From JBBQXY01 sp051004815 (GTDB taxonomy: Bacteria; Chloroflexota; Ktedonobacteria; Ktedonobacterales; Ktedonobacteraceae), in NCBI GenBank assembly GCA_051004815.1, contig JBPCJY010000120.1, positions 1 to 36,858 of the forward strand: DNA of 36,858 bases, read 5' to 3'. Made by a program: the position numbers and the translations under genes. Within the stretch, counting starts at the first letter, position 1; each line of letters starts with the position of its first letter. The notes below the pieces were generated by a model. The model had not been told where the DNA came from. It ran no database searches and saw only the letters and a program-made list of their open reading frames with translations. Below, piece after piece: positions 14,644-22,567 of the stretch.

Positions 14644-15258
14644 ATGAATGGAGAGAATATCGCGGCCACTGTTGCTCTGTTACAGACTCGCTTAGAACCG
14701 ATCGAACGTGCCGAATTGTTGTCAGATGCGCTTGAAGGTGTGCTTCCTACCGCTCGTAAAGCGGCGGTGTTGCTGGGGCTTTTTGCAGTAGAAGGGGAAA
14801 TGCACCTTCTTTTTATACATCGTGCCACAACATTACGTTCTCATAGCGGTGAAATTGCGTTTCCTGGTGGCGGTAGTGAGTTAATTGATAGTTCGCTGGT
14901 CATGACGGCACTGCGGGAGGCGCAGGAAGAGATCGGCTTAGATCCCTCCACTGTAAAGATTTTAGGGTTATTGCATCCTGTTTTCACTGTTGTCAGCAAC
15001 TATTTGATTGTGCCCGTAGTGGCTTACTTGCCAGAGGGACTGGGCATGTTGCAATTGCAGCCCAGCGAGGTGACGGACATCCTGCTTGCTTCGGTGCGCG
15101 GCCTGGCTGATCCCGCCATCTTTCATACGGAACAATGGACGCGTGAGGGACAAAGCCGTACTATTTATTTTTATCATTATGAAGGATACCGTATTTGGGG
15201 CGCGACGGCCCGCATACTCAATGAACTTTTGGAGTTGTTGGGCAATGTGCTTACCTAA
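14644..15258 (+). CDS. Nudix hydrolase, CoA-pyrophosphatase type
   Basis: This is a 204-residue Nudix protein. The Nudix box runs from GGGSELIDSSLV to ALREAQEEIGL at about 77-101, with the REUxEExGU glutamates intact. Immediately before it, LLFIHRATTLRSHSGEIAFPG matches the UPF0035 signature that marks CoA pyrophosphatases (NudL/PCD1 type), which split CoA into phosphopantetheine and 3',5'-ADP. No ribosome site is visible upstream and a -10 lies seven bases before the ATG, so it is probably leaderless. It is divergent from the S1-like gene. Confidence 0.85.
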   Translation: MNGENIAATVALLQTRLEPIERAELLSDALEGVLPTARKAAVLLGLFAVEGEMHLLFIHRATTLRSHSGEIAFPGGGSELIDSSLVMTALREAQEEIGLDPSTVKILGLLHPVFTVVSNYLIVPVVAYLPEGLGMLQLQPSEVTDILLASVRGLADPAIFHTEQWTREGQSRTIYFYHYEGYRIWGATARILNELLELLGNVLT

Positions 15259-15281
15259 TGAAGACAATAGTCCCTAATCTC

Positions 15282-15309
15282 TTGAAATTTTTCGTTCTAT
15301 TGCTACAAT
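15282..15309 (+). promoter_or_regulatory. Promoter of the 15408-15815 gene
   Basis: TTGAAA (15282-15287), a 16-base spacer and TACAAT (15304-15309) form a good sigma-70 promoter with a leader of about 90 bases. Confidence 0.6.
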
Positions 15310-15407
15310 AGATAGTAATAAAGATGAAAGCTTGTAGCGCGTGCCATGTATATTGTTACTTTGTTGAGATGCGGTTGGTCTGTATGATCCCCTAGCGGAG
15401 AAAAGCT

Positions 15408-15815
15408 GTGACATTGCCACCATCTGATGCACAATCTTCGAGGTTCCGGTCGCACCGCCCTTCTAATGTCCCTGACCCTATTTACTCGATACCTACAACA
15501 CCTCTACCCCCCCCCGCTGCCCCGCAGCCATCTATGTTGCCGCCGACTTTACCTCAAACAGAAGCTCCTTACGAATTCTCTCAAGACCGCGCTATTGATT
15601 TTGCATCAAACTCCTGGGATTTAGCAACGGGTGGTTTGAAGACCTTAACCGCGAAACGAGAACTGCCGTCTCCGGTTGAACGACGTCCATCGGACAGACA
15701 GACGGAACCAACAGCTATGCCACGTAGCTATGCATTCATGCTTATAATATTAGTATGCGTGATTATTATGCTTATCAGTGGGGGCGTCGTCTTATTTGTA
15801 ATGTTACAACCTTAG
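15408..15815 (+). CDS. Small Pro-rich protein with C-terminal membrane anchor
   Basis: This 135-residue protein is not recognised. Residues 1-50 are rich in Pro and Ser (TPLPPPAAPQPSMLPPTLP). A charged middle part follows, and residues 109-131 form one hydrophobic helix (AFMLIILVCVIIMLISGG). With the helix at the very end and no signal peptide, it looks tail-anchored, with the disordered part in the cytoplasm. The start is GTG at 15408 with GCGGAG at seven bases. It has its own promoter. Its stop lies 44 bases from the convergent S58 peptidase stop. Function cannot be inferred. Confidence 0.65.
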   Translation: MTLPPSDAQSSRFRSHRPSNVPDPIYSIPTTPLPPPAAPQPSMLPPTLPQTEAPYEFSQDRAIDFASNSWDLATGGLKTLTAKRELPSPVERRPSDRQTEPTAMPRSYAFMLIILVCVIIMLISGGVVLFVMLQP

Positions 15816-15859
15816 TTTGATAGAATAATGGAGTGTCAACGCTCCCTGAAATGTAGTGC

Positions 15860-16810
15860 TTAAAGCGAGGAATGTGCTGCCGGTACGCCATGCAGGGCCG
15901 TGGCATTGCGAATCGCTTTGATGATTGCCCTGGCGAGCGTGGTTGCTGCTGCCGCACCAATCATACTGACTTGTGATGCGAGCGTGGCCTGATCTGGTCG
16001 AGTTGCTGACTGCGGCCCCAGGGCGAGTGCGAAGACAGTGTCACCATCGAACATGGTATGTGCAGGCCGGATGGTCTGTGCCAGACCGTTGTGTGCCATT
16101 TGTGCTACTTTATTAATTGCGCCCTTTGGGAGTGAAGCACTGGTGGCAACGATGGCGATAGTTGTATTGCCAAAGGGATTGGCCGCGATAAAGCCGCCCA
16201 GGGGGTTACGTGCGCCCGCTATAACTTGCTGTGTCCGCGGGTCAATGATGTCGCCCAGGGCATTGACGGCGACAATCGCTCCGATGATCGTGCCATCGTC
16301 CAGGCGCATGCTGGCGGAACCTAGCCCACCTTTCATACAAAAGGCTGGGCCAAACATTTTGCCAACTGTCGCCCCTGTACCAGCTCCAACATTTCCTTGC
16401 TCAACGGGATTTGATGACGCTTGAAGGCAGGCGCGATAGCCTGCCGCGGCATCGGGCCGTACTGAGGGGGAGCCAAAGGCGAGGTCAAAGAGGGCGGCGG
16501 CTGGCACAATAGGAACACGCGCTACGCCGACATCGAAACCGATGTTCTGCTCTTCCAGGTAACGCATGACGCCACTGGCGGCATCGAGGCCGTATGCACT
16601 GCCACCTGCTAAGACGATGGCGTGAACCTCTTCGACCAGATGCATAGGATGTAAGAGGTCAGTCTCGCGGGTAGCGGGTGCGCCACCACGCACATCGACG
16701 CCGCCAATGGCTGGTGTATCACAAAGAATGATGGTGCAACCTGTACCGGCCTCTACATTGGTATCGTGACCGACGCGTAGCCCTGGAATATCGGTGATGT
16801 CGTCATGCAT
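15860..16810 (-). CDS. P1/S58-family peptidase (DmpA/NylC-like)
   Basis: This 316-residue protein belongs to the Ntn-hydrolase-like S58 family (DmpA aminopeptidase, beta-peptidyl aminopeptidase, NylC). The N-terminal DITDIPGLRVGHDTN, then GGVDVRGGAPATRETDLL and AIVLAGGSAYGLDAASGVM are the family's first blocks. The middle has GNVGAGTGATVGK. GNTTIAIVATSA near residue 215 contains the likely Thr/Ser at which the precursor self-cleaves to give two subunits. The start ATG at 16810 has AAAGG upstream. It is the last gene in the row after rpe (60-base gap), so it may be co-transcribed with the pentose-phosphate genes. The true substrate is unknown. Confidence 0.88.
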   Translation of the reverse strand: MHDDITDIPGLRVGHDTNVEAGTGCTIILCDTPAIGGVDVRGGAPATRETDLLHPMHLVEEVHAIVLAGGSAYGLDAASGVMRYLEEQNIGFDVGVARVPIVPAAALFDLAFGSPSVRPDAAAGYRACLQASSNPVEQGNVGAGTGATVGKMFGPAFCMKGGLGSASMRLDDGTIIGAIVAVNALGDIIDPRTQQVIAGARNPLGGFIAANPFGNTTIAIVATSASLPKGAINKVAQMAHNGLAQTIRPAHTMFDGDTVFALALGPQSATRPDQATLASQVSMIGAAAATTLARAIIKAIRNATALHGVPAAHSSL

Positions 16811-16870
16811 GTTTAAGCCTTTCTCGTTTATAAACCCCCCAATGCATGAGAAAAGTCCCTTAAAATCCTT

Positions 16871-17527
16871 TTATTGAATGGCTTTTCTCATTCTTTCCAT
16901 GGCCTGGGCGACGCTTTCGCGCTGATTGTAGATGGCGGAACCGGCAACGAGGAGGTTGGCTCCAGCATGCACGACCTGGGGCGCGGTGGCCTCGTGAATG
17001 CCGCCATCGACCTCTACGTCGCAATGCAGATTGCGTTGGGTAATCATCTGGCGCACGCGTGCGATTTTGGGGAGGGTTTCGGGTATGAAATCCTGTCCTC
17101 CAAAGCCGGGATTGATGGTCATAATCAGCACCAGATCAAGAAATGACAGTATATCTTCCAGCATGAAGACGGGGGTTGAGGGGTTGAGGGCTACAGCGGC
17201 CTGTTTGCCAGCGTTTTTGATTTGGTGGATGACGCTATTGAGGTGAGGGCAGACTTCCTGGTGGACGATGATGACATCGGCACCAGCTTTGGCAAAATCA
17301 GCGATAAATTGTTCCGGGTTGGTAATCATCAAGTGTGCCTCAAGGGTGAGGTTGGTGCAGCGGCGTACCGCCTCGACGACGAGCGGCCCCATAGTGAGGT
17401 TGGGGACGAAATGTCCGTCCATAATGTCGATCTGGATGCGTTGGGCACCTGCCGCGTCGGCTTCACGCACCTGGTCGCCCAGGCGCGTAAAATCGGCGGA
17501 TAGAATCGATGGGACAAGTCCAATCAT
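16871..17527 (-). CDS. rpe: Ribulose-phosphate 3-epimerase
   Basis: Rpe (218 residues) interconverts ribulose 5-phosphate and xylulose 5-phosphate in the pentose-phosphate pathway. It is a TIM barrel with VPSILSADFTRLGDQV at 4-19, DIMDGHFVPNLTMGP with the metal-binding Asp, and EAHLMITNPEQFI. MTINPGFGGQDFIPETLPKI and VDGGIHEATAPQVVHAGAN are the phosphate-binding loops. GGAGAAG precedes the ATG. It follows pgl by 19 bases in the operon. All catalytic residues appear to be present. Confidence 0.95.
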   Translation of the reverse strand: MIGLVPSILSADFTRLGDQVREADAAGAQRIQIDIMDGHFVPNLTMGPLVVEAVRRCTNLTLEAHLMITNPEQFIADFAKAGADVIIVHQEVCPHLNSVIHQIKNAGKQAAVALNPSTPVFMLEDILSFLDLVLIMTINPGFGGQDFIPETLPKIARVRQMITQRNLHCDVEVDGGIHEATAPQVVHAGANLLVAGSAIYNQRESVAQAMERMRKAIQ

Positions 17528-17546
17528 AAAAACACTTCTCCGTTAT

Positions 17547-18278
17547 CTAACGCTGTAATTTTCCCGCCGCGGCTGTATCGAGCATCCAGGTCACTTCTCC
17601 ATGGGGGGGACGAATGATTTGGGCGGGATATTCTTCTGGCTGGTAGCTTCCTTCCAATACGGCTTGTAAGGCAGCGGCTTTTTCGCTGCCAGTGACGAGG
17701 AATAGTACATGCCGTGCTGCATTGAGCAGAGGTGGAGTGAAGGTCAGGCGGGGTGGTGGTGGCTTGGGTACGTTGACGGGCATAACCAGTCGTTGCTGCT
17801 CGTGCAGAGATGCCTGATGGGGGAAGAGCGAGGCGGTATGCCCTTCTGGCCCCATACCGAGCTGCAAGAGGTCGAAACTGGGTATACCATCGGTGCCAAA
17901 GACGCGCTGCATCTCCTGTGTATATTCCTGGGAGGCTGCGTCGCGGTCTGGTTTATCGGCAGGCATACGATGGACCTGGTTGGCAGCGATGGGTACTTTG
18001 CTGAGCAGTACCTCCTGGGCGAGTTGGTAGTTGCTATCGCTGCTATCGGGCGGGACACAACGCTCATCAGACCAGAATATCTCCACCAAAGCCCAATCGA
18101 TCTGGCTGCTGTATGGTTCGTTGCCGAGCAGGCTATAGAGAGCTTTGGGTGTTGAGCCGCCTGATAAAGCGATAGTGAAGCGACCGTGATTGGCGATAGC
18201 TTCGGTGGCGAGGCGCACAACATATTGTGCGGCCTCGTGACTCAAGGTATTGCTGTCAGGATAAATAGCGACGTGCAT
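17547..18278 (-). CDS. pgl: 6-phosphogluconolactonase
   Basis: This 243-residue DevB-type lactonase hydrolyses 6-phosphogluconolactone, the product of Zwf, to 6-phosphogluconate. FTIALSGGSTPKALYSLLG near 37-55 is the phosphosugar-binding loop. VEIFWSDERCVPPDSSDSNYQLA and QLGMGPEGHTASLFPHQ carry the conserved Asp, Arg, Glu and His. It is the soluble NagB-related type, not the beta-propeller type. AGGAGCAAACT precedes the ATG. It follows opcA by 21 bases. Confidence 0.94.
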   Translation of the reverse strand: MHVAIYPDSNTLSHEAAQYVVRLATEAIANHGRFTIALSGGSTPKALYSLLGNEPYSSQIDWALVEIFWSDERCVPPDSSDSNYQLAQEVLLSKVPIAANQVHRMPADKPDRDAASQEYTQEMQRVFGTDGIPSFDLLQLGMGPEGHTASLFPHQASLHEQQRLVMPVNVPKPPPPRLTFTPPLLNAARHVLFLVTGSEKAAALQAVLEGSYQPEEYPAQIIRPPHGEVTWMLDTAAAGKLQR

Positions 18279-18299
18279 AGTTTGCTCCTGAAATAATGT

Positions 18300-19556
18300 T
18301 TATGCGAGAAGTTCAGTCAACTCTTCGAGCGTTTGCTCAAAGAGGAGATCGTGACCCACAATTTCTAATTCGTCGTGTAGTAATTCGCTTTCTTTATTTG
18401 CGGCAGCGAGGCCCACAGTGCGTTGTGGGCGAACCTCGTCCGATAGCTTAACGGAAGTAAGGATGAGATCAGGGTCGCCTTCGCGATCGATGGTGAAGGT
18501 GGCGCGTTTGCCGTCGACGACGCTGGTGAGGCGGACGAGACAAATTGAGCCAGGACGCATTTGAGACTGCACCTGTGGACGAATATCGATGCTTGGCTGT
18601 GATATCGCGGTTAGCTTGCCTGTTCTAATGCGTGTTGAACCAAGGCGTTGGCTAGCGGCGCGTGTAAAGACCCAATGATAGCTGCCGCTAGAAGTATCAT
18701 GAATATTCTTGGCGTTATGCGTATCAAAAGACCAACCGAGGCGGGCTTTGAGCCAGGCAGCCAGTAAAAGTGCGCAGGCGGGGTTGGGTGAAACATCTCC
18801 TTGTTCGGAACGGGTGGGAGTCGCGAGAGGAGCTGCCGCGTGTTCGATTTCGATAGTGATGACACCGTCCAGGTAGGGGCGATACGCCTGGACATCAAAG
18901 AACTGGACGATCAGTTGTCGCCAGGATGTAATGCGACCCCAGTTTAAATCGCTGAGGGCGCATTCTGGAGTGGCCTGGCGAATCAGAGCCAGGGTATGAA
19001 TATCCTGCTCAGGATTAAAGAAGGTGGTGGAGTCAACAATGACTCTGGAGCTTAATTCGATCAGGTTGCTGAAAATGGTATCGTCGCTGGGCGGATCACC
19101 TACCCACCAGAGATAGGCAGGTAAGTCAGGTTTGAGTAATGGCTGGATGATGTTGGCTATCGAGCGCACTGCACTGCCGGTTGCCAGGATAGTAGTTTGC
19201 TCGAAGCAATGGCGCATAAGATCGGAGAAAACTGAGAAACAGCGTAAAGTCACCCATGAAGAGATAGCCGAGGGTGTTGTGTTGCTGTTATCAAGAATAA
19301 GAACGGCGACACGGGCCAGGTGCGTACTGGATAAGTCACGCAGTAAGGCACTGGCACGCTTCGCGGAGTCGATATCGGGTGCGCAAATAACGAGATTCAG
19401 GACGCTGGTGCGCACGTTGGTGTTCTGACCGGTACGCATATTGTCAGCGGACATTTTCCAGAGGCGAGAAAGCTCTTCCTCGATGTTTTCCATGCGTACC
19501 GATTTTCCCGCCCACGGTAAGCGGGGTCCTAGACTATTGGTGGCCTCCATGGTCAT
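18300..19556 (-). CDS. opcA: Glucose-6-phosphate dehydrogenase assembly protein OpcA
   Basis: This 418-residue OpcA-family protein helps assemble or redox-regulate glucose-6-phosphate dehydrogenase in cyanobacteria and actinobacteria. RTSVLNLVICAPD near 50 begins the first alpha/beta part. LLKPDLPAYLWWVGDPPSDD is the most recognisable block. DLNWGRITSWRQLIVQFFD follows. It is soluble, without signal peptide. The ATG at 19556 is chosen because GAGGGG lies seven bases before it; the start at 19583 has no site. Direct position after zwf and before pgl supports the assignment. The C-terminal 60 residues are acidic and less conserved. Confidence 0.9.
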   Translation of the reverse strand: MTMEATNSLGPRLPWAGKSVRMENIEEELSRLWKMSADNMRTGQNTNVRTSVLNLVICAPDIDSAKRASALLRDLSSTHLARVAVLILDNSNTTPSAISSWVTLRCFSVFSDLMRHCFEQTTILATGSAVRSIANIIQPLLKPDLPAYLWWVGDPPSDDTIFSNLIELSSRVIVDSTTFFNPEQDIHTLALIRQATPECALSDLNWGRITSWRQLIVQFFDVQAYRPYLDGVITIEIEHAAAPLATPTRSEQGDVSPNPACALLLAAWLKARLGWSFDTHNAKNIHDTSSGSYHWVFTRAASQRLGSTRIRTGKLTAISQPSIDIRPQVQSQMRPGSICLVRLTSVVDGKRATFTIDREGDPDLILTSVKLSDEVRPQRTVGLAAANKESELLHDELEIVGHDLLFEQTLEELTELLA

Positions 19557-19695
19557 ATAGTTTCCCCTCATCAGCAAGAACAACGCTGTTCTTTGATTAT
19601 GAACGGCTCAGTTCTATGGTATGTTTTCAGTGCTTTTCATGTTCTGGGTGGATTTCCGCTTTCATTTTTAAAGAATACAGGTCCTTGTACCACGA

Positions 19696-21246
19696 TTATG
19701 GGCGGCGCCAGCGGCGACCATCTCGCCAGATATACTCATCGGCAGCTTGTGGACCCCAGGAACCCGATTCATAGCTCAGGATAGTCTCACGGGGTTCGTT
19801 TTTCCATTCATCCAGGAGGCCCTGGACGAAGGTCCAAGCAGCTTCAACTTCGTCACGGCGAGTAAACAAGGTAGAGTCGCCCATCATACAATCGAGAATG
19901 AGTCGTTCATAGGCTTCTGGTTGCTCGCGCACAAACGAGGAACCATAGAAGAAATCCATGTTGACGGCGCGAATTTGCATCTCTGTGCCAGGTACTTTGG
20001 CACCGAACTTGAGCGAAATGCCCTCATCAGGTTGAATGCGTAAGGTCAGTACGTTTGGTTCCACCTGTCCGTGCGCCTCGCTGCGTTTAAAGAGCACGAG
20101 GGGTGCCTGTTTGAATTGAATGGCAATCTCAGTGACGCGTTTGGGCAGATGCTTGCCGGTACGCAAGTAAAAAGGAACACCGGCCCAGCGCCAGTTGTCA
20201 ATGAAGATTTTCATTGCCAGATAGGTTTCGGTAAACGAGGTTGGTGAAACACCCTTCTCCTCAAGATAGCCACGCACTTGTTGGCCGCCGACCCAGCCAG
20301 GTCCATACTGCGCCCGTATGGTACTGGTAGCAACATCTTTTCCTATGAGCGGTTGCAGGGCGTGGAGTACTTTGACCTTTTCATCGCGTACCGAGTTGGC
20401 ATCGAAGGTGATAGGTGGTTCCATGGCTACCAGAGTCAGCAGTTGCAGCATGTGATTCTGCACCATGTCACGAATGGCACCGGCCTCTTCATAGTAGGGG
20501 CCACGTCCTTCCAAGCCGAGATTCTCCGCCACGGTGATCTGTATATGGTCAACGTAGCGTCGATTCCAGACCGGCTCAAAGATGCCATTAGCCAGGCGGA
20601 AGACCAGGATATTTTGTACCGTTTCTTTGCCCAGGTAGTGGTCGATACGATAGACCTGTTCTTCGCGGAACACTTTTGCCACCTGACGGTTGAGTTCGCG
20701 AGCCGAAGCCAGATCATGCCCAAAGGGTTTTTCGACGATGATGCGCGTCCATCCCTTGCGGCCCTTGTTTAAGCCTGCCGCCCCCAGACGCTGAATGATT
20801 TCCGGGTATTGACTGGGAGGGGTGGAAAGGTAAAAGATGCGGTTGCCGCTGGTGCCGCGTTCCTGGTCAAGGGAATTGAGCAAGTTGTTGAGGCGGTCAT
20901 AGCCGGAGGGGTCGTGAAAGTCAGATTGCAGGTAGCGAATGCCGGCGGCAAAGCTATCCCACACCTGCGGGTTGACCGGCTTTTGGCGTGAATAAGCGTT
21001 GATGGATTCCAAGGCTTGTTGGCGAAATTCATCATCGCTATAAGGACGGCGAGCGAACCCAACCACTGAAAATCCTGCTGGCAATGGATGTTCCAAAGCT
21101 AAATTATAGAGCGCGGGCAGCAATTTTCGATGGGTTAAGTCGCCTGTTGCGCCAAATATGACCATTACGCAGGGTTCAGGGCTTTGTTTAATGCGTAGCC
21201 CCTCGCGGAGGGGGTTGGGAGCCTCGACTACGCTTCGCTGAGGCAT
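19696..21246 (-). CDS. zwf: Glucose-6-phosphate 1-dehydrogenase
   Basis: Zwf (516 residues) oxidises glucose 6-phosphate to 6-phosphogluconolactone and produces NADPH. GATGDL at 32-37 is the dinucleotide-binding loop. EKPFGHDL is at 172-179. RIDHYLGKE at 200-208 contains the catalytic His and Lys. The C-terminal beta/alpha domain is complete. TTAGGAGATTACTA precedes the ATG at 21246. It lies after tal with a 149-base gap that holds a long stem-loop and no clear promoter, so read-through from tkt-tal is likely but may be partial. The 139 bases before opcA also show no strong signal. Confidence 0.96.
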   Translation of the reverse strand: MPQRSVVEAPNPLREGLRIKQSPEPCVMVIFGATGDLTHRKLLPALYNLALEHPLPAGFSVVGFARRPYSDDEFRQQALESINAYSRQKPVNPQVWDSFAAGIRYLQSDFHDPSGYDRLNNLLNSLDQERGTSGNRIFYLSTPPSQYPEIIQRLGAAGLNKGRKGWTRIIVEKPFGHDLASARELNRQVAKVFREEQVYRIDHYLGKETVQNILVFRLANGIFEPVWNRRYVDHIQITVAENLGLEGRGPYYEEAGAIRDMVQNHMLQLLTLVAMEPPITFDANSVRDEKVKVLHALQPLIGKDVATSTIRAQYGPGWVGGQQVRGYLEEKGVSPTSFTETYLAMKIFIDNWRWAGVPFYLRTGKHLPKRVTEIAIQFKQAPLVLFKRSEAHGQVEPNVLTLRIQPDEGISLKFGAKVPGTEMQIRAVNMDFFYGSSFVREQPEAYERLILDCMMGDSTLFTRRDEVEAAWTFVQGLLDEWKNEPRETILSYESGSWGPQAADEYIWRDGRRWRRP

Positions 21247-21335
21247 TAGTAATCTCCTAATTCAGTGAATGGTTGTTTGAGTAGCTAGCAAGTACGGCTA
21301 GCGCATGACAGCATGAGCGTGTTTCGGGATAGCGA

Positions 21336-21376
21336 ACTATCAGAGTCATTGTCATGTTCGCAGTGACTCTGATAGT
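21336..21376 (-). terminator. Perfect 13-bp stem-loop after tal
   Basis: ACTATCAGAGTCA (21336-21348) pairs exactly with TGACTCTGATAGT (21364-21376) across a 15-base loop, 19 bases past the tal stop on the minus strand. No U-tract follows. It probably modulates tal versus zwf mRNA levels or protects the 3' end. A GCTAGC palindrome pair lies nearby at about 21283-21302. Confidence 0.5.
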
Positions 21377-21395
21377 AAGTCTACTCCATTACGCG

Positions 21396-22541
21396 TTAAT
21401 GAGCAACCTGTTTGCCCTCAATAGCTTTTTTCTTACTCTCGATACCCTGGAAGAGTTGGTGGAAGGAGTCCGCGAACTTCTGAACGCCTTCGTCCTGGAG
21501 TTGTTGCGTAACCTGGTCATAGTGGATACCTACTTGCTCAAGGGCATCAAGATCGGTGTGAGCCTGTGCAATGTTATCCTCGATGCTATTACGCGCTTTG
21601 CCGTGGTCATGGAAGTTCTGGATGGTTTCCAAAGGCATGGTGTCAACCGTATCGGGGCCAACGAGTTCCTCGGCATAGAGCACGTCACGGTAGGCGGGAT
21701 TCTTGGTGCTGGTGCTGGCCCAGAGCGGTCGTTGCACATGCGCACCATGTTGCTTGAGCTTGTCAAAGCGGGGCGAGTAGAAGATACTCTTAAAGTCCTG
21801 GTAGACGATACGGGCATTGGCAATAGCAGCCTTGCCCTCAAGCGATTTGAGCTTCTGTTGCTCAGCACTATCGCTGGTGGCTTTGATCATATCTTCGAGT
21901 CTTTTATCAACAAGGGTGTCAACGCGACTGACGAAGAAGCTGGCGACTGAGCCGATGTGGCTAATATCTTTGCCTTCGCCAAGGCGGCTTTCCAGGGCAC
22001 TGATGTACGCTTCGGCCACTTCGCGATAGCTCTGTAAAGAGAAGATCAGCGTGATGTTGATGTTGATGCCTTCGATGAGGGACTGGCGCACAGCGGGTAT
22101 GCCCTCTGGCGTAGCCGGAATCTTAATCATCAAGTTGGGACGGTCTACCATCTTCCAGAAGCGGCGTGCCTCGGAAAGCGTGCCTTCGGTGTCATGCGCA
22201 AGTTCGGGCGAGACTTCGAGGCTGACATAGCCATCTTTCCCTTTGGTTTGGTCATAGATAGGACGCAGCAGATCGGCAACGGTAGTGATATCCTGAACGA
22301 TCAGCGCATCGTAGATGTCGTTGGTATTTTTCCCCGCACTGATGAGCTGGTTCATCTGCTCATCATAGGCATGGCCGGCACTAATCGACTTTTCAAAAAT
22401 GGTGGGGTTGGCCGTCACGCCGACGATGCCATCATCAGTCAGCATGCGCTTAAATTGACCGGAGGTAAGTTGTAAGCGGTCAATGTTATCGTACCAGACG
22501 CTTTGTCCTAGTTCTTTCAATTGCTGTAACGGATTGGTCAT
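21396..22541 (-). CDS. tal: Transaldolase
   Basis: This 381-residue transaldolase is of the long single-domain type found in actinobacteria and cyanobacteria. It transfers dihydroxyacetone units between sugar phosphates. SVWYDNIDRLQLTSGQFKRM at the start and GVTANPTIFEKSISAGHAY contain the conserved Asp and the substrate-binding Asn. NLMIKIPATPEGIPAV near 135-150 carries the Schiff-base Lys. VASFFVSRVDTLVD follows. LWASTSTKNPAYRD is also diagnostic. AAGGAGAAATCTC precedes the ATG. It lies 26 bases after tkt. Confidence 0.95.
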   Translation of the reverse strand: MTNPLQQLKELGQSVWYDNIDRLQLTSGQFKRMLTDDGIVGVTANPTIFEKSISAGHAYDEQMNQLISAGKNTNDIYDALIVQDITTVADLLRPIYDQTKGKDGYVSLEVSPELAHDTEGTLSEARRFWKMVDRPNLMIKIPATPEGIPAVRQSLIEGININITLIFSLQSYREVAEAYISALESRLGEGKDISHIGSVASFFVSRVDTLVDKRLEDMIKATSDSAEQQKLKSLEGKAAIANARIVYQDFKSIFYSPRFDKLKQHGAHVQRPLWASTSTKNPAYRDVLYAEELVGPDTVDTMPLETIQNFHDHGKARNSIEDNIAQAHTDLDALEQVGIHYDQVTQQLQDEGVQKFADSFHQLFQGIESKKKAIEGKQVAH

Positions 22542-22567
22542 GAGATTTCTCCTTAGTAGGTGAGAAA

